Assembly (NCBI RefSeq): GCF_001279525.1
Contig: NZ_LGDY01000114.1
Coordinates: 186,001 to 250,000, forward strand
DNA length: 64,000 nt
Direction of reading: 5' to 3'
From: Nocardia sp. NRRL S-836
GTDB lineage: Bacteria > Actinomycetota > Actinomycetes > Mycobacteriales > Pseudonocardiaceae
Shown: in pieces, positions 15,894-25,689 of the stretch
Layout of the letters: every line of letters starts with the position of its first letter
How positions within the stretch are numbered: the stretch's first letter is position 1
Made by a program: the position numbers and the translations under genes
Notes under the pieces: model-generated
The model's input: only the letters and a program-made list of their open reading frames with translations
What the model was told of the DNA's origin: nothing
The model's database searches: none

Positions 15894-17675
15894 TTACGCG
15901 TAGAGGTCTTCGTACAACCCAGCGTGAAGACGGTGCACGACCGTGCGCTTGACCTTCAACGTCGGGGTGAGCTCGCCTTCCTCCTGTGACAGGTCCCTTG
16001 CCAGCAGCACGAACTTCTTCACCTGGGAAACACTGGCGAAGTGCGAGTTCGCTTCGTCGACAACTCCCTGCACGAGCGTGCGCACGTCCGGGTGAGCCAC
16101 CAGTGACTCGATGTCAGCGGGAAGTCCACGTGACGCGGCCCAGGGCACGATCTCGTCCGCATCCAGTGTGATCAGTGCCACACAATAGGGTTTGCGGTCA
16201 CCGAACAACACCGCGTGGGAGATCCACCGCGACTGGCGCAGCGCGTTCTCCACGTTGGCCGGCGCGATGTTCTTGCCACCCGCGGTGATGATGATGTCCT
16301 TCTTGCGCCCGGTGATCGTCACGAACCCGTCGGCGTCGATCTCGCCGAGGTCGCCGGTGTGCAGCCAGCCGTCCTGGATGGTCTCCGCCGTGGCCTCGGG
16401 GTTGCGCCAGTAGCCGGCGAAGACGTGCGGGCCGCGCATCAGCAGCTCGCCGTCCTCCCCCAGCGACATCTCCAGGCCCGCGATGCCCGTGGCGCCCACC
16501 GAACCGAGCTTGAAGCGGTCGAGGGTGTTGATCGTGCCGACGGCAGTGGACTCGGTCATGCCGTAGCCCTCCAGCACCGGCACACCGGCCGCGTGGAAGA
16601 ACCTCAGCACCTCCGGTGAGATCGGCGCGGCACCGGACAACGCCTGCTGGAGCCGGCCGCCGAACACCGCGCGCACGTTGGCGAACAGCGCGTCGGCCTG
16701 CTCGAACGCCGCCGCCATCGCGGGCGGGACGGGTTCGCCCGCCGCCCTGCGGCGCCGCACCTCCAGGCCCAGGGTGACCGCCTGGGACAGCTGCGCGGGG
16801 TCCGCCGACGCGGTGACGACCGTGTAGATCTTCTCGAAGATCCTGGGCACCGAGGGCAGGTAGGTGGGCTGGACCTCGGCGAGCTCGGGCACGATCGCCT
16901 TCATGTCACCGCCGAAGTACGCCAGCTCACCGCCGCGGTACATCGTGCCGAACATGACGATCTGCGCGAAGACGTGCGCCAGCGGCAGGAACAGGTAGGT
17001 CGTGCCCAGCATGGCGTCGATGCGCGTCTCCTCGGCCACGCGGCACAGCGCGACCCAGTTCGCGTTGGTCAGCACGCAGCCCTTGGGCGGGCCGGTGGTG
17101 CCGGAGGTGTAGATGATCAGGCTCGGGTCGTCCGGCCTGATCGCGGCCCGGCGGGAGTCGAGCTCGGCGGCCAGCGGCGCGGTGCGGCCGGTGTCCTGCA
17201 GCTGCGCGACCGCGGGCCGGTCACCGGCGGGATCGATCGTGAAAACTGTTCGCAGTTCAGGGAGTTCGCCGCGCACGGCGTCGATCTTGGCGCACTGCGC
17301 CTCGTCCTCGGCCACCACGACGACCGCCCCGGAGTCGCTGACCACCCAGGCGATCTCCTCCGGCGTGCTGGACGGGTAGATCGGCACGACGATGCCGCCC
17401 GCCGCGAGCACGGCCAGCTCGACCGCCACCCACTCCCACCGGGTCTTGGCGAGCACGCACACCCGGTCCCCGGTGGACAGTCCGGCGTGGACGAACCCGG
17501 AGGCGAGGTCCAGCACCAGCTCGGCGACCTCGGCGAAGCTGCGCCGGTGCCAGCGGCCGTCCTGCTTGAACCGCCACGCCACCGCGTCGCCGTAGGCCTG
17601 CTCGGCGAGGAACGGCAGGTCGGCTATGCGGCGGACGGCTTTCACCGCGTTCGGGCTGGCGACTCCTGCGGTCAT
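15894..17675 (-). CDS. Long-chain acyl-CoA synthetase (AMP-forming), FadD15-like
   Basis: A 593-aa adenylate-forming enzyme. Motifs in order: P-loop IIYTSGTTGPPKG, FLPLAHVFAQ, GYGMTESTAVGTI, then HTGDLGEIDADGFVTITGRK and the hinge KDIIITAGGKNIAPANVENA with the C-terminal catalytic lysine region TLKVKRTVV. It activates fatty acids to acyl-CoA through acyl-AMP. ATG 17675 has GGAG 5 nt upstream; an earlier ATG at 17693 has none. It follows the molybdopterin oxidoreductase by 29 bp on the same strand, so co-transcription is likely although the link in function is unclear. Confidence 0.9.
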   Translation of the reverse strand: MTAGVASPNAVKAVRRIADLPFLAEQAYGDAVAWRFKQDGRWHRRSFAEVAELVLDLASGFVHAGLSTGDRVCVLAKTRWEWVAVELAVLAAGGIVVPIYPSSTPEEIAWVVSDSGAVVVVAEDEAQCAKIDAVRGELPELRTVFTIDPAGDRPAVAQLQDTGRTAPLAAELDSRRAAIRPDDPSLIIYTSGTTGPPKGCVLTNANWVALCRVAEETRIDAMLGTTYLFLPLAHVFAQIVMFGTMYRGGELAYFGGDMKAIVPELAEVQPTYLPSVPRIFEKIYTVVTASADPAQLSQAVTLGLEVRRRRAAGEPVPPAMAAAFEQADALFANVRAVFGGRLQQALSGAAPISPEVLRFFHAAGVPVLEGYGMTESTAVGTINTLDRFKLGSVGATGIAGLEMSLGEDGELLMRGPHVFAGYWRNPEATAETIQDGWLHTGDLGEIDADGFVTITGRKKDIIITAGGKNIAPANVENALRQSRWISHAVLFGDRKPYCVALITLDADEIVPWAASRGLPADIESLVAHPDVRTLVQGVVDEANSHFASVSQVKKFVLLARDLSQEEGELTPTLKVKRTVVHRLHAGLYEDLYA

Positions 17676-17704
17676 TGCGGCTCCTACGCGCATCGGGGGG
17701 AGGG

Positions 17705-19843
17705 TCACGCGGGAACGACCTGGACGCGGGTGCCGTTGAGGACGGCGGTCCCGGACAGCGGGTCGATCCGGAGGTCGTCGGTGAGGAGGTTGACGTTCAC
17801 GCCGGCGTGCTCGCGGGCCACGGACATCCGCGTGCCCGGCTGGTCGTGGCCCCAGCCGTGCGGCATCGACACGACACCGGGTGCGATGTCGGCGGTGACC
17901 TCGACGAGCACCTCGACCTTGCCGACCCGCGAGGTCACCCGGGCGGTGGCGCCGTCGGTCAGCCCGATCCGCTGCGCGTCGCCGGGGTTGACGAGCAGCG
18001 TGCACAACGGCTTGCCCTTCACCAGCGCGGGCACGTTGTGCATCCAGGAGTTGTTGGTGCGCAGGTGCCGGCGGCCGACGAGGACCAGCTCGGTCTCCGG
18101 TGTGCGCAACGCCTCCAGCACCCGCGGCAGGTCGTCCACCACGGCCCGCGGGGTCAGCTCGACCTTCCCCGACGGGGTGCGCAGGATCTCCGGCAGACGC
18201 GGGGTGAGCGCGCCGAGGTCGATGCCGTGCGGGTGGTCGAGCAGCTGCCGCAACGAGATCCCGTACGCGCCGGTGCGGAGCTTGAGGTCCAGCAGGCGTT
18301 CCTCGCGGGTCTCGCCCTCCGGCTCGAAGTCGGCACCGAGCTTCTCCTCCAGCTCCGCGAGCTGGACCGCGGCGATCGCGTCGAGGTCGGCGTCCGGGCC
18401 CATGCCGCCGAAGATGGTGGCCAGCCGGAAGAAGATGTCGGTCTCGTCGACGCGGTCGGGCTCCAGCGCGATCGGTGCGCGCGAGTACTTCACGACGTTG
18501 CGCACGGAGTTGTTGAAGAACGCGAGGTCGTAGTGCGCACGGCGGGACGGCGGCGGCGTGGGCAGGATGACGTCGGCGTGCCGGGTGGTCTCGTTGAGGT
18601 ACGGGTCGACGCTGACCATGAAGTCCAGGCCGGCCAGCGCTTCGCTCACGCGCGCGGAGTTCGGCAACGACAGCGCGGGGTTGCCGCCGATCGTGACCAG
18701 CGCGCGCACCTGACCCTCGCCGGGCGTCTCGATCTCGTCCACCAGCGTGACGGCCGGGAGCTCCCCCATCACCTCGGGGTGGCCCTTGACCCGGCTGTGC
18801 CAGCGGCCGACGCCGAAACCCTTGCCGCGCCCGGGACCGCGCCGGGCGTGCGCGGGCAGCGGCCACATCACGCCGCCGGGCCGGTCGAGGTTGCCGGTGA
18901 GGACGTTGAGCGTGTCGACGGCCCACGACGCGACCGTGCCGAACTCGACGGTCGTGGTGCCGATGCGGCCGTAGACCGCCGCACGGTCGGCGGACGCCAG
19001 GCGGCGGGCGAGGTCGCGGATCGTGGCGGCGTCGACGCCGGTCCGCCCGGCCACCGCGTCGGGGCCGAAGCCGGCGACGAGCGCGCGGATCGGCGTGTGG
19101 TCGGTGACGTGCCCGGCGAGGTCCTTCAGGTTCACGAGGTCCTGCGCGAACAGCTCGTGGATCAGCGCCAGCAGCAGGAACACGTCGGTGCCCGGCCAGA
19201 TCACCACGTGCCGGTCGGCGGCCTGGGCGGTGCGGCTGCGGCGCGGGTCGACCACGACGAAGGACCCGCCGCGCCTGCGCAGCTCCCGGAACCGGCCCGG
19301 CGCATCCGGGACCGTCCACAGGCTGCCGTTGGAGGAGAACGGGTCCGCGCCCAGCACCAGCATGAAGTCGGTGCGGTCGATGTCGGGCACCGGGATCGAG
19401 AAGACGCTGCCGTACATGTAGCCGCATTGGACGTGCTTGGGCATCTGGTCGACCGTGCTCGCCGTGAAGACGTTGCGGCTGCCGAGCGCCTTGCGCAGCG
19501 GACCGGCGTAGAGGCCGCCCGCGAGGGAGTGCACCACCGGGTTGCCCAGGTACATCGCGACGGTGTCGCGGTCGGGGAAGTCCTTGAGCCGTGCGTCGAT
19601 GTACGAGAACGCCTCGGCCCAGGTGGTTTCCGCGAACTCGCCGTCCCGTTTGACCAGCGGCGCGCGCAGCCGGTCCGGGTCGGCGTCCAGCGTGCCCAGC
19701 GAGGCGCCCTTGGGGCACAGGAAGCCCTTGCTGAACTCGTCGTCGCGGTCGCCGCGCACGCTGGTGATGCGGTCGCCGTCGACCGTCAGCTCCAGCCCGC
19801 ACGTCGCCTCGCACAGCGGGCAGGTCGTGAACACGGTGCTCAT
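17705..19843 (-). CDS. Molybdopterin-dependent oxidoreductase with [4Fe-4S] site
   Basis: A 712-aa DMSO-reductase-superfamily protein. The N-terminal cluster motif is Cys8-x2-Cys11-x3-Cys15-x27-Cys43. The Moco-binding core has VLGADPFSSNGSLW and VVVDPRRSRTAQAADRHVVI. The C-terminal beta-barrel (dinucleotide-binding) has RRHLRTNNSWMHNVP and MPHGWGHDQPGTRMSV. No Tat signal precedes the cluster, so it is cytosolic, like formate dehydrogenase-type or assimilatory enzymes. No small electron-transfer subunit lies beside it. The substrate is not deducible. Confidence 0.88.
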   Translation of the reverse strand: MSTVFTTCPLCEATCGLELTVDGDRITSVRGDRDDEFSKGFLCPKGASLGTLDADPDRLRAPLVKRDGEFAETTWAEAFSYIDARLKDFPDRDTVAMYLGNPVVHSLAGGLYAGPLRKALGSRNVFTASTVDQMPKHVQCGYMYGSVFSIPVPDIDRTDFMLVLGADPFSSNGSLWTVPDAPGRFRELRRRGGSFVVVDPRRSRTAQAADRHVVIWPGTDVFLLLALIHELFAQDLVNLKDLAGHVTDHTPIRALVAGFGPDAVAGRTGVDAATIRDLARRLASADRAAVYGRIGTTTVEFGTVASWAVDTLNVLTGNLDRPGGVMWPLPAHARRGPGRGKGFGVGRWHSRVKGHPEVMGELPAVTLVDEIETPGEGQVRALVTIGGNPALSLPNSARVSEALAGLDFMVSVDPYLNETTRHADVILPTPPPSRRAHYDLAFFNNSVRNVVKYSRAPIALEPDRVDETDIFFRLATIFGGMGPDADLDAIAAVQLAELEEKLGADFEPEGETREERLLDLKLRTGAYGISLRQLLDHPHGIDLGALTPRLPEILRTPSGKVELTPRAVVDDLPRVLEALRTPETELVLVGRRHLRTNNSWMHNVPALVKGKPLCTLLVNPGDAQRIGLTDGATARVTSRVGKVEVLVEVTADIAPGVVSMPHGWGHDQPGTRMSVAREHAGVNVNLLTDDLRIDPLSGTAVLNGTRVQVVPA

Positions 19844-19878
19844 GCGTCCCCTTGTCCGGCCGTTGTTACCAACGGGTA

Positions 19879-20526
19879 CTAGTCGGCGGCCACCGGGCGC
19901 AACCGCCCGGCCGAGGTCAACCCGAACAGCTCACTGACCGCCCTCGCGATCATGTCCGGTCGTTGCAGGGTGTGCTCGAAACGGAACCCGATCACGGCCC
20001 GCGACCCACCCAGCAGACCGGTCAGCGTGACCGATTCGTCCTGGTCAGCGCCATAGCAGACGATCCGCCCGAACGGCGCGAGCGCGTCCAGGGAGGCCTG
20101 CAGCGCGCCTCCCGCGTCGAGCACGACGTCGACCTGCCTGCCCCCGTTCGCCCCGACCAGTCGCTCGGCCAGACCGTTCCGGCCGGAGTCGACGGCGACG
20201 TCCGCGCCGAGCTTCAGCACGGTGCGCCGGCGGGCCTGGCTCGATTCCGTGGCGATCACACGGCCCGCAGCGAAGCTGCGCGCGAGTTGGACAGCTATCG
20301 CGCCGACCTCGCTCGCCGCGTCGTGCACGACGATCGACTCATCGGGCCTGAGGTGCGCGCACGTGCGGAGGAGGTGCCACGCCGTGGTGCCTGCTCTGGC
20401 CAACGCCAGCGCTTCGTCGTCGGTGACACCGGCGGACACGGGCAGGTGCAGCCGGCCGGCGACCACGACGACGCGGCGCCCGCCGTCCTCGACCCTGACC
20501 TCGTCGACCGCCCCGGCTGTGCCCAT
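19879..20526 (-). CDS. N-terminally truncated quinone oxidoreductase-like MDR protein
   Basis: A 215-aa protein from ATG 20526 (ATG 20535 also possible). It matches only the Rossmann-fold half of a medium-chain reductase: RAGTTAWHLLRTCAHLRPDE, VHDAASEVGAIAVQLARSFA and GRVIATESSQARRRTVLKLG. The roughly 100-residue GroES-like catalytic half is missing, and no good ribosome binding site is seen. It ends 35 bp before the molybdopterin enzyme start. It is probably a 5'-truncated relic; a standalone nucleotide-binding domain is possible but unusual. Confidence 0.6.
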   Translation of the reverse strand: MGTAGAVDEVRVEDGGRRVVVVAGRLHLPVSAGVTDDEALALARAGTTAWHLLRTCAHLRPDESIVVHDAASEVGAIAVQLARSFAAGRVIATESSQARRRTVLKLGADVAVDSGRNGLAERLVGANGGRQVDVVLDAGGALQASLDALAPFGRIVCYGADQDESVTLTGLLGGSRAVIGFRFEHTLQRPDMIARAVSELFGLTSAGRLRPVAAD

Positions 20527-20703
20527 GCGGCCCATCCCACCGGGCCTGCGGCGGCGGGCTGTAGTGCGGCTTCCACAACAGCTAAGGATCAGCGCAGCTC
20601 AGCGGTCGGCTGCCGTGGACCGGTCACCGACCGAGTGCGCCCATGCGGGTGTGCCGGGGCGTGCGGACTGGTCAACCCACGTCCACAAGAGCAGCATGTG
20701 CCC

Positions 20704-21648
20704 GTGAACGCCGCATTTCGCAGCGTGGCGACCATCGCCGCGGTCGCGCTCGCCTACTTCGCGACCGCGCAGGTGGGCCTGGTCCTGGCCCTCGTCGGAG
20801 GTCAGGTCACCCCGCTGTGGCTGCCGACCGGCATCTCGGTCGCCGCCCTGTTCCTGTTCGGGGGACGCATCGCCCCCGGCATCGCGCTCGGCGCCCTCGC
20901 CGCGAACGTCACCCTCAACGGGCTCGGCCCCGCGATCCTGATCACCGCGGGCAACACCGCGGCTCCGCTGGCCGCCTGGTACCTGCTGACCCGCTGCGGC
21001 TTCCGCACCGAGCTGGACCGCCTCAGGGACGCGGTCCTGCTGGTGTTCGTCGGGGCGTTCGGCGCGATGCTGGTCAGCGCGCTCGTCGGTGCCTTCGCGC
21101 TGCGGATCTTCGGCGTCATCCGGTGGCACGAGGTCGCGGCCGTGTTCTCCGTGTGGTGGACCGGCGACGCGATGGGCGTGCTCGTCTTCACGCCGCTGCT
21201 GCTGACGTTCCCCCGCACCTGGCGGGCACCGGGGGTGCGAGCGCTCGAGGCCGCGGCGATCCTCGTGGCCACCGCTGGGCTGTCGCTGTTCGTGACCACC
21301 TCCCAGGCGCGGTTCCTGTTCCTGGTGTTCCCGATGCTGATCTGGGCGGCGCTGCGGTTCCAGCACGCGGTGGCGGCACCCTGCGCGGTGATCATCTCGG
21401 TGGCGGCGGTGCTGTCCGCCGCGTCCGGCAGCTTCGCCGAGTCCGGCCTGCTGACCACGATGATCGTGCTGCAGGCGTTCAACGGGTCGGTGGCACTGAC
21501 CGGACTGATCCTCAGCGCGATCACGAGCGAGCGGAACCAGGCCAGGCAGGCGATCGAACGCGCGTGCGAGCAGCTGGCCGAGACCGTGACGCGCTACCAG
21601 GAGGAGGGCGTGCGCAAACGGCTCGGCCGCGTCGTGCCGCCCGCGTGA
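20704..21648 (+). CDS. MASE1-domain integral membrane protein without an output domain
   Basis: A 314-aa protein made almost entirely of about eight hydrophobic helices. MASE1-type stretches include TPLWLPTGISVAALFLFGGR, ALGALAANVTLNGLGPAILI and VWWTGDAMGVLVFTPLLLTF. It ends in a short amphipathic helix (ERNQARQAIERACEQLAETV). MASE1 usually precedes a kinase, GGDEF or phosphatase module; here nothing follows. The start is GTG 20704 (GTG 20698 also in frame). The following gene encodes a kinase-fold protein 24 bp downstream, so the two may work together (inference). Confidence 0.8.
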   Translation: MNAAFRSVATIAAVALAYFATAQVGLVLALVGGQVTPLWLPTGISVAALFLFGGRIAPGIALGALAANVTLNGLGPAILITAGNTAAPLAAWYLLTRCGFRTELDRLRDAVLLVFVGAFGAMLVSALVGAFALRIFGVIRWHEVAAVFSVWWTGDAMGVLVFTPLLLTFPRTWRAPGVRALEAAAILVATAGLSLFVTTSQARFLFLVFPMLIWAALRFQHAVAAPCAVIISVAAVLSAASGSFAESGLLTTMIVLQAFNGSVALTGLILSAITSERNQARQAIERACEQLAETVTRYQEEGVRKRLGRVVPPA

Positions 21649-21672
21649 TCGCCGTTCTTCCGTACTGTCGGG

Positions 21673-22749
21673 GTGGTGCGCACACGGCTGGCTGTTCACG
21701 GTGCGGTGTCCGCGGCGCTGGCCGGGTGTAGCGACCGGGAGCTCGGCGACCTGCTCGGCGCGGGCACGCGGCTGGGGTCCGGGATCGGCGGGACGGCCGT
21801 GCTGGTGCACGTCGGCGGCACGCCGGTGTTCGTCAAGCGGGTGCCGCTGACCGAGCTGGAGCTGCGGCCGGAGCACGTCCGGTCCACCGCGAACCTCTTC
21901 GGGATGCCGTCCCCCTGCCACTTCGGTGTCGGGCTCGTCGGCGGGCCGGGCTTCGGGGCGTGGCGGGAGCTGGCGGTGCACGCGATGACGACGGACTGGG
22001 TGCTCGCCGGTGACCACGCGGGCTTCCCGCTGACCTACCACTGGCGGGTGCTGCCGCATCCGGGCCAGTCGCCGCCCGAGGAACTGGCCGACGTGGAGCA
22101 CGCGATCGCCTACTGGGGCGGCGGCGCGGGGATCCGGCGGCGGATCGAGGCGTTGCGCGACTCGACGGCCAGCATCGCGGTGTTCCTGGAGCACTTCCCG
22201 CACACCCTGCACGACTGGCTGGACACCCAGGTCGCGGCGGGCGACGAGGCCCTCGACCGGGCGTGCGCCATGGTCGAGACGCAGCTGCACGCCGGCACGT
22301 CGTTCATGAACGCGCACGGCCTCCTGCACTTCGACGGCCACTTCCAGAACATCCTCACCGACGGCGACCGGCTGTACTTCGCGGACTACGGCCTGGCGAT
22401 CTCCTCCCGGTTCGACCTGGCAGCGGACGAGGCCTCATTCTTCGCCGGGCACCGGTCCTACGACCGCTGCTACACGGTCACGCACCTCGTGCTCTGGCTC
22501 ATCGCCGCCCGGTACGGGTACCGCGGGGACGAGCACCGGGCGTTCCTGCGCGCGTGTGCCCAGGGCGAGCCGCCGCCGGGGGTGCCGCCGGGGGTCGCGG
22601 CGGTGCTGACCCGGCACGCCCCGGTCGCCGAGGTGATGACGGGGTTCTACCGGCGGTTCCGCGAGGAGAGCAGGCTGACGCCGTACCCGGCGGCGGCTGG
22701 CTCAGCGCTGTTGCATAGCGTCGAGGACGCGGGCGAGCTCCAGGCGTGA
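21673..22749 (+). CDS. Protein-kinase-fold protein with atypical catalytic loop
   Basis: A 358-aa cytosolic protein. A nucleotide-binding lobe has GGTAVLVHVGGTPVFVKRVP with the candidate ATP lysine in FVKR. The C-lobe has HGLLHFDGHFQNILTDGDRL, where HxD-x4-N is kept as HFDGHFQN instead of HRDLKPEN, and FADYGLA replaces DFG. It belongs to the broad eukaryotic-like kinase / aminoglycoside phosphotransferase superfamily, and its substrate is unknown. The start is GTG 21673 or 21676. Its last 48 bp overlap the end of the convergent LuxR gene. Confidence 0.7.
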   Translation: MVRTRLAVHGAVSAALAGCSDRELGDLLGAGTRLGSGIGGTAVLVHVGGTPVFVKRVPLTELELRPEHVRSTANLFGMPSPCHFGVGLVGGPGFGAWRELAVHAMTTDWVLAGDHAGFPLTYHWRVLPHPGQSPPEELADVEHAIAYWGGGAGIRRRIEALRDSTASIAVFLEHFPHTLHDWLDTQVAAGDEALDRACAMVETQLHAGTSFMNAHGLLHFDGHFQNILTDGDRLYFADYGLAISSRFDLAADEASFFAGHRSYDRCYTVTHLVLWLIAARYGYRGDEHRAFLRACAQGEPPPGVPPGVAAVLTRHAPVAEVMTGFYRRFREESRLTPYPAAAGSALLHSVEDAGELQA

Positions 22750-25521
22750 CGACACGTGCAGCTTCGCGTAGATGCGGGACAGGTAGACCTCGATCGTGCG
22801 CGGGCTGTAGTGCAGTGCGGCGGCGATGTCCCGGTTGCGCATGCCCTGCTGGACGAGCCTGGCGACGTTCTCCTCGGCCTCGGTCAGCAGGCCCGGTGCC
22901 TTCGACCGCGCCCGCGGCACCTTGGCCCCCAGGGCGCGCAACCGGTTGCCCGCCTGGCGGCGCAGGCCGTGGGCGCCGAGCCGCTGGAAGGTCGTGTAGG
23001 CCTCGACGAGCGCCGGTACCTCGTCGTCCGCCAGCTCGCCGAGCACGAGCTGGGCGCGGGCCTTCTCGAACTCCAGCCCGCCCAGCGCGGCCTCGGACAC
23101 GGCCTCCCGCACCGGGTGCACGTCCCGGCGCACCAGCCCGGTGACCCGCAGGACCGTCGTGCGCGACCACGGCGACACCCGTGCCGGCGAGACCGCGGCG
23201 AGCCGGTCGAGCGCCGCCTCCGCATCGGCCGCGCGGCCGCGGTCGAGGTCCAGCTCGATCGCGCGGGCGACCAGGACGCAGGAGTAGGGGGCCTCCAGCC
23301 GGTCGCCGACGCCGGACGTGAGCAGGTCGTGCGCCTGGTCGACGGCACCCCGGGCGATCAGGTGCTCGGCGAGCGCGAGGGCGTGCAGGCGGGAGATGTT
23401 CACCGACGCCGGGGCGGGCAACGCGGCCAGCCGCGCGGCCACGTCCAGCTCACCGCGCCACGTGCGGATCGACAGCTCGACCGCCCGCAGGACCCCGATC
23501 GCCTGGTCGGCCTGGGCGGCCTCGACGTCGGGCCGCCACCGGGCGATGCCGTCCAGTGCCGCATCCCAGCGGCCGCCCAGCCAGTCCAGCACCACGCGCG
23601 ACGAGGCCCGTTCGGCGCGGAAACCGTGCGAACCCACCTGGTCGACCAGCTCCTCCGCCCGCCGCAGCCGCCACCCGGCGTCGTGCACCAGCCCGGCCAG
23701 CGCGCTGATCGACGCGCACACCGACAACGCCTGCAGCTCCAGCATCGGCTGGCCGTCGCTGCACGCCAGCGCGCGGTTCGCGTACTCGACGCTCTCGTCG
23801 TGGCGGAACAGCAGCGAGGTCAGCATCGCGAGGTGCTCGTTGACGATCACGCCCTCGTTCGGCGACCCCATCGGCAACGCCTCGACCCGCGCGACCTCGG
23901 CCGCCGCCGCGTCGTGCCGGCCGGTGTAGACGAGCAGCACCGCGCGTTGCGCCCGCAGCGACGCGGGCACGTCCGCACCGGCCACCTCGCGGTCGGCCAG
24001 CTCCACCGCCTCGGCCGTGCGCCCCACCGAGAACAGCGAGGAGATCACGGCGGTGACGACGCGGGCACGTTCCTGACCGGCGGGCAGCCACCGCAGCGCG
24101 GCCAGGCCGGGCTCGATCGCGAGCGCCGGGCGGGAGGCACGCGCGAGCACCCGGCACTGCAGCGCGAGCAGCTCGGCGCGTTCGGGTGCGTTGCGCGGCA
24201 ACAACTGCAGCGCCCGGCCGCACAACGCGGCCGCGGTCTCCGGCGCCGTGGACCGCGCGAGGGCGGCCGCCTCGGCGAGCACGCCCACCGCCACCCGGTC
24301 GCCCGGCGCCGCGGACTCGGCCAGGTGCCAGGCGAGCTGCAGCAGGTCGACGGGCAACCCCTGCGCGCGGTCGTCCAGCAACCGCGCGGAGATCAGGCTG
24401 TGCAGGTGACGGCGCTGCGCGGGGCCGACCTCGTGGTAGAGCGCCTCCCCGACCAGCGCGTGCGAGAACCGGTAGCCGCGTTCGTCGTCGTGCACCACGA
24501 TGTGCGCCCGCAGCAGCGCGTCGAACGCCTCGACCACCGTGTGCTCGGGCAGCGACGCAACCCGTGCCAGCAAAGGGATCTGGTCGAGCCGCACGCGCCG
24601 GAACACCGACACGGCCCGCGCGACCAGCCGCGTGTCGTTCTCCAGCGGCGCCACCCGGCGGAGCACCGCTTCACGGCGGGTCAGCCGGATCGCGTCCGGC
24701 GACACCGCGAGCCGCGCACGCCCGCCGTCGAGCGTCACCAGGTCGAGCTCCCGCAGCGAACGCGCGATCTCCGTGACGAAGAACGGGTTGCCGTCGGAAC
24801 GCTGGTGCACCTCACGGGCGAGCGCCTCGTCGACCGGCGTCCGCAGCACCGCCTCCACGATCCGCGCGACATCCGCACCCGACAGCGGCGCGAGCTCGAC
24901 GCGCACGACCTCCGCGTGCTGCTCGACCCGGTCCAGCAGGTGCTCGGCCCCCGGTTCGCTGACGGGGGACCGGCTCGCGGTGACCAGCACCAGCGGCGCC
25001 GCGGACACCCGCCGCAACACCAGCCCCAGCAACGCGAGCGAGTCGTCGTCCACGTGGTCGAGGTCATCGACGAGCAACGCCGCCGGCCGCGCCGCCGTGA
25101 GCCCGGTCAGCAACCGCACCACCTGGTCGCACGCCCGCCCGAACCACGCACCGGAGTCGTCGCTGCCGGAGAACTCCAACGCCGCCAACGCCTCCGCGCG
25201 CACCCGGTCCACCGGCGCCGGGAGACTCCGGATCGCCGCCACCACCGCGCCGTACGGGATGCGCTTGCCCAGCACGTCCGACGCCGACTCCAGCACCGCG
25301 CAGTCACGGGCGCGGAGGGTGCGGGCGATTTCGGTCAGGAGGCTGGTTTTGCCGATGCCCGGTTCGCCGGTGATCTGGATGGAGATCAGGCCGGTGGCGG
25401 GGGCTTGGTCGACGCAGGTCAGGACGGTGTGGAGTTCTGGGGTGCGGCCGAAGAAGCGGGGTGGGGTGTCGACGGTGACTGCCCTCCCTCGCTTTGGTGG
25501 TACCGGGCAGTAGTGTTCCAC
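22702..25521 (-). CDS. LuxR-family regulator of the LAL type (AAA ATPase + LuxR HTH)
   Basis: A 939-aa regulator. The N terminus has FFGRTPEL, Walker A GEPGIGKTSL and Walker B AALLVDDLDHVDDDSLA, typical of the AAA/STAND module of MalT-like large ATP-binding LuxR regulators. A long TPR-like helical middle follows. The C-terminal HTH reads LTEAEENVARLVQQGMRNRD, then IAAALHYSPRTIEVYLSRIY. The start is uncertain: GTG 25521 is chosen, but the frame is open to ATG 25683. LALs often activate secondary-metabolism or catabolic genes; no such cluster is adjacent. Confidence 0.87.
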   Translation of the reverse strand: MEHYCPVPPKRGRAVTVDTPPRFFGRTPELHTVLTCVDQAPATGLISIQITGEPGIGKTSLLTEIARTLRARDCAVLESASDVLGKRIPYGAVVAAIRSLPAPVDRVRAEALAALEFSGSDDSGAWFGRACDQVVRLLTGLTAARPAALLVDDLDHVDDDSLALLGLVLRRVSAAPLVLVTASRSPVSEPGAEHLLDRVEQHAEVVRVELAPLSGADVARIVEAVLRTPVDEALAREVHQRSDGNPFFVTEIARSLRELDLVTLDGGRARLAVSPDAIRLTRREAVLRRVAPLENDTRLVARAVSVFRRVRLDQIPLLARVASLPEHTVVEAFDALLRAHIVVHDDERGYRFSHALVGEALYHEVGPAQRRHLHSLISARLLDDRAQGLPVDLLQLAWHLAESAAPGDRVAVGVLAEAAALARSTAPETAAALCGRALQLLPRNAPERAELLALQCRVLARASRPALAIEPGLAALRWLPAGQERARVVTAVISSLFSVGRTAEAVELADREVAGADVPASLRAQRAVLLVYTGRHDAAAAEVARVEALPMGSPNEGVIVNEHLAMLTSLLFRHDESVEYANRALACSDGQPMLELQALSVCASISALAGLVHDAGWRLRRAEELVDQVGSHGFRAERASSRVVLDWLGGRWDAALDGIARWRPDVEAAQADQAIGVLRAVELSIRTWRGELDVAARLAALPAPASVNISRLHALALAEHLIARGAVDQAHDLLTSGVGDRLEAPYSCVLVARAIELDLDRGRAADAEAALDRLAAVSPARVSPWSRTTVLRVTGLVRRDVHPVREAVSEAALGGLEFEKARAQLVLGELADDEVPALVEAYTTFQRLGAHGLRRQAGNRLRALGAKVPRARSKAPGLLTEAEENVARLVQQGMRNRDIAAALHYSPRTIEVYLSRIYAKLHVSSRLELARVLDAMQQR

Positions 25522-25689
25522 GGGGGTGGGGTGGGTCCGTTTGCCTGTCGCCTTGGCACCGGGGTTGGGTTGCGTCCGTGAGCGATCACCTTGACACCGG
25601 GGTTGGTCAGGCAGTGACGACGTTCGGGGTTCATCGCCGCTTCGCGACGATCGCGATTGGGGCTTGATACCACTACCCGTCAAGGGAAG

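Noticed and set aside
17675..19882. A 735-codon plus-strand frame opposite the molybdopterin oxidoreductase
   Set aside because: Same kind of shadow. The minus-strand protein has the full cluster motif and cofactor signatures.
22756..25581. A 941-codon open frame on the plus strand opposite the LAL regulator
   Set aside because: It is the antisense shadow of a high-GC gene: Arg/Gln/His-rich, no domain, no ribosome binding site. The minus strand has clear Walker and HTH motifs.
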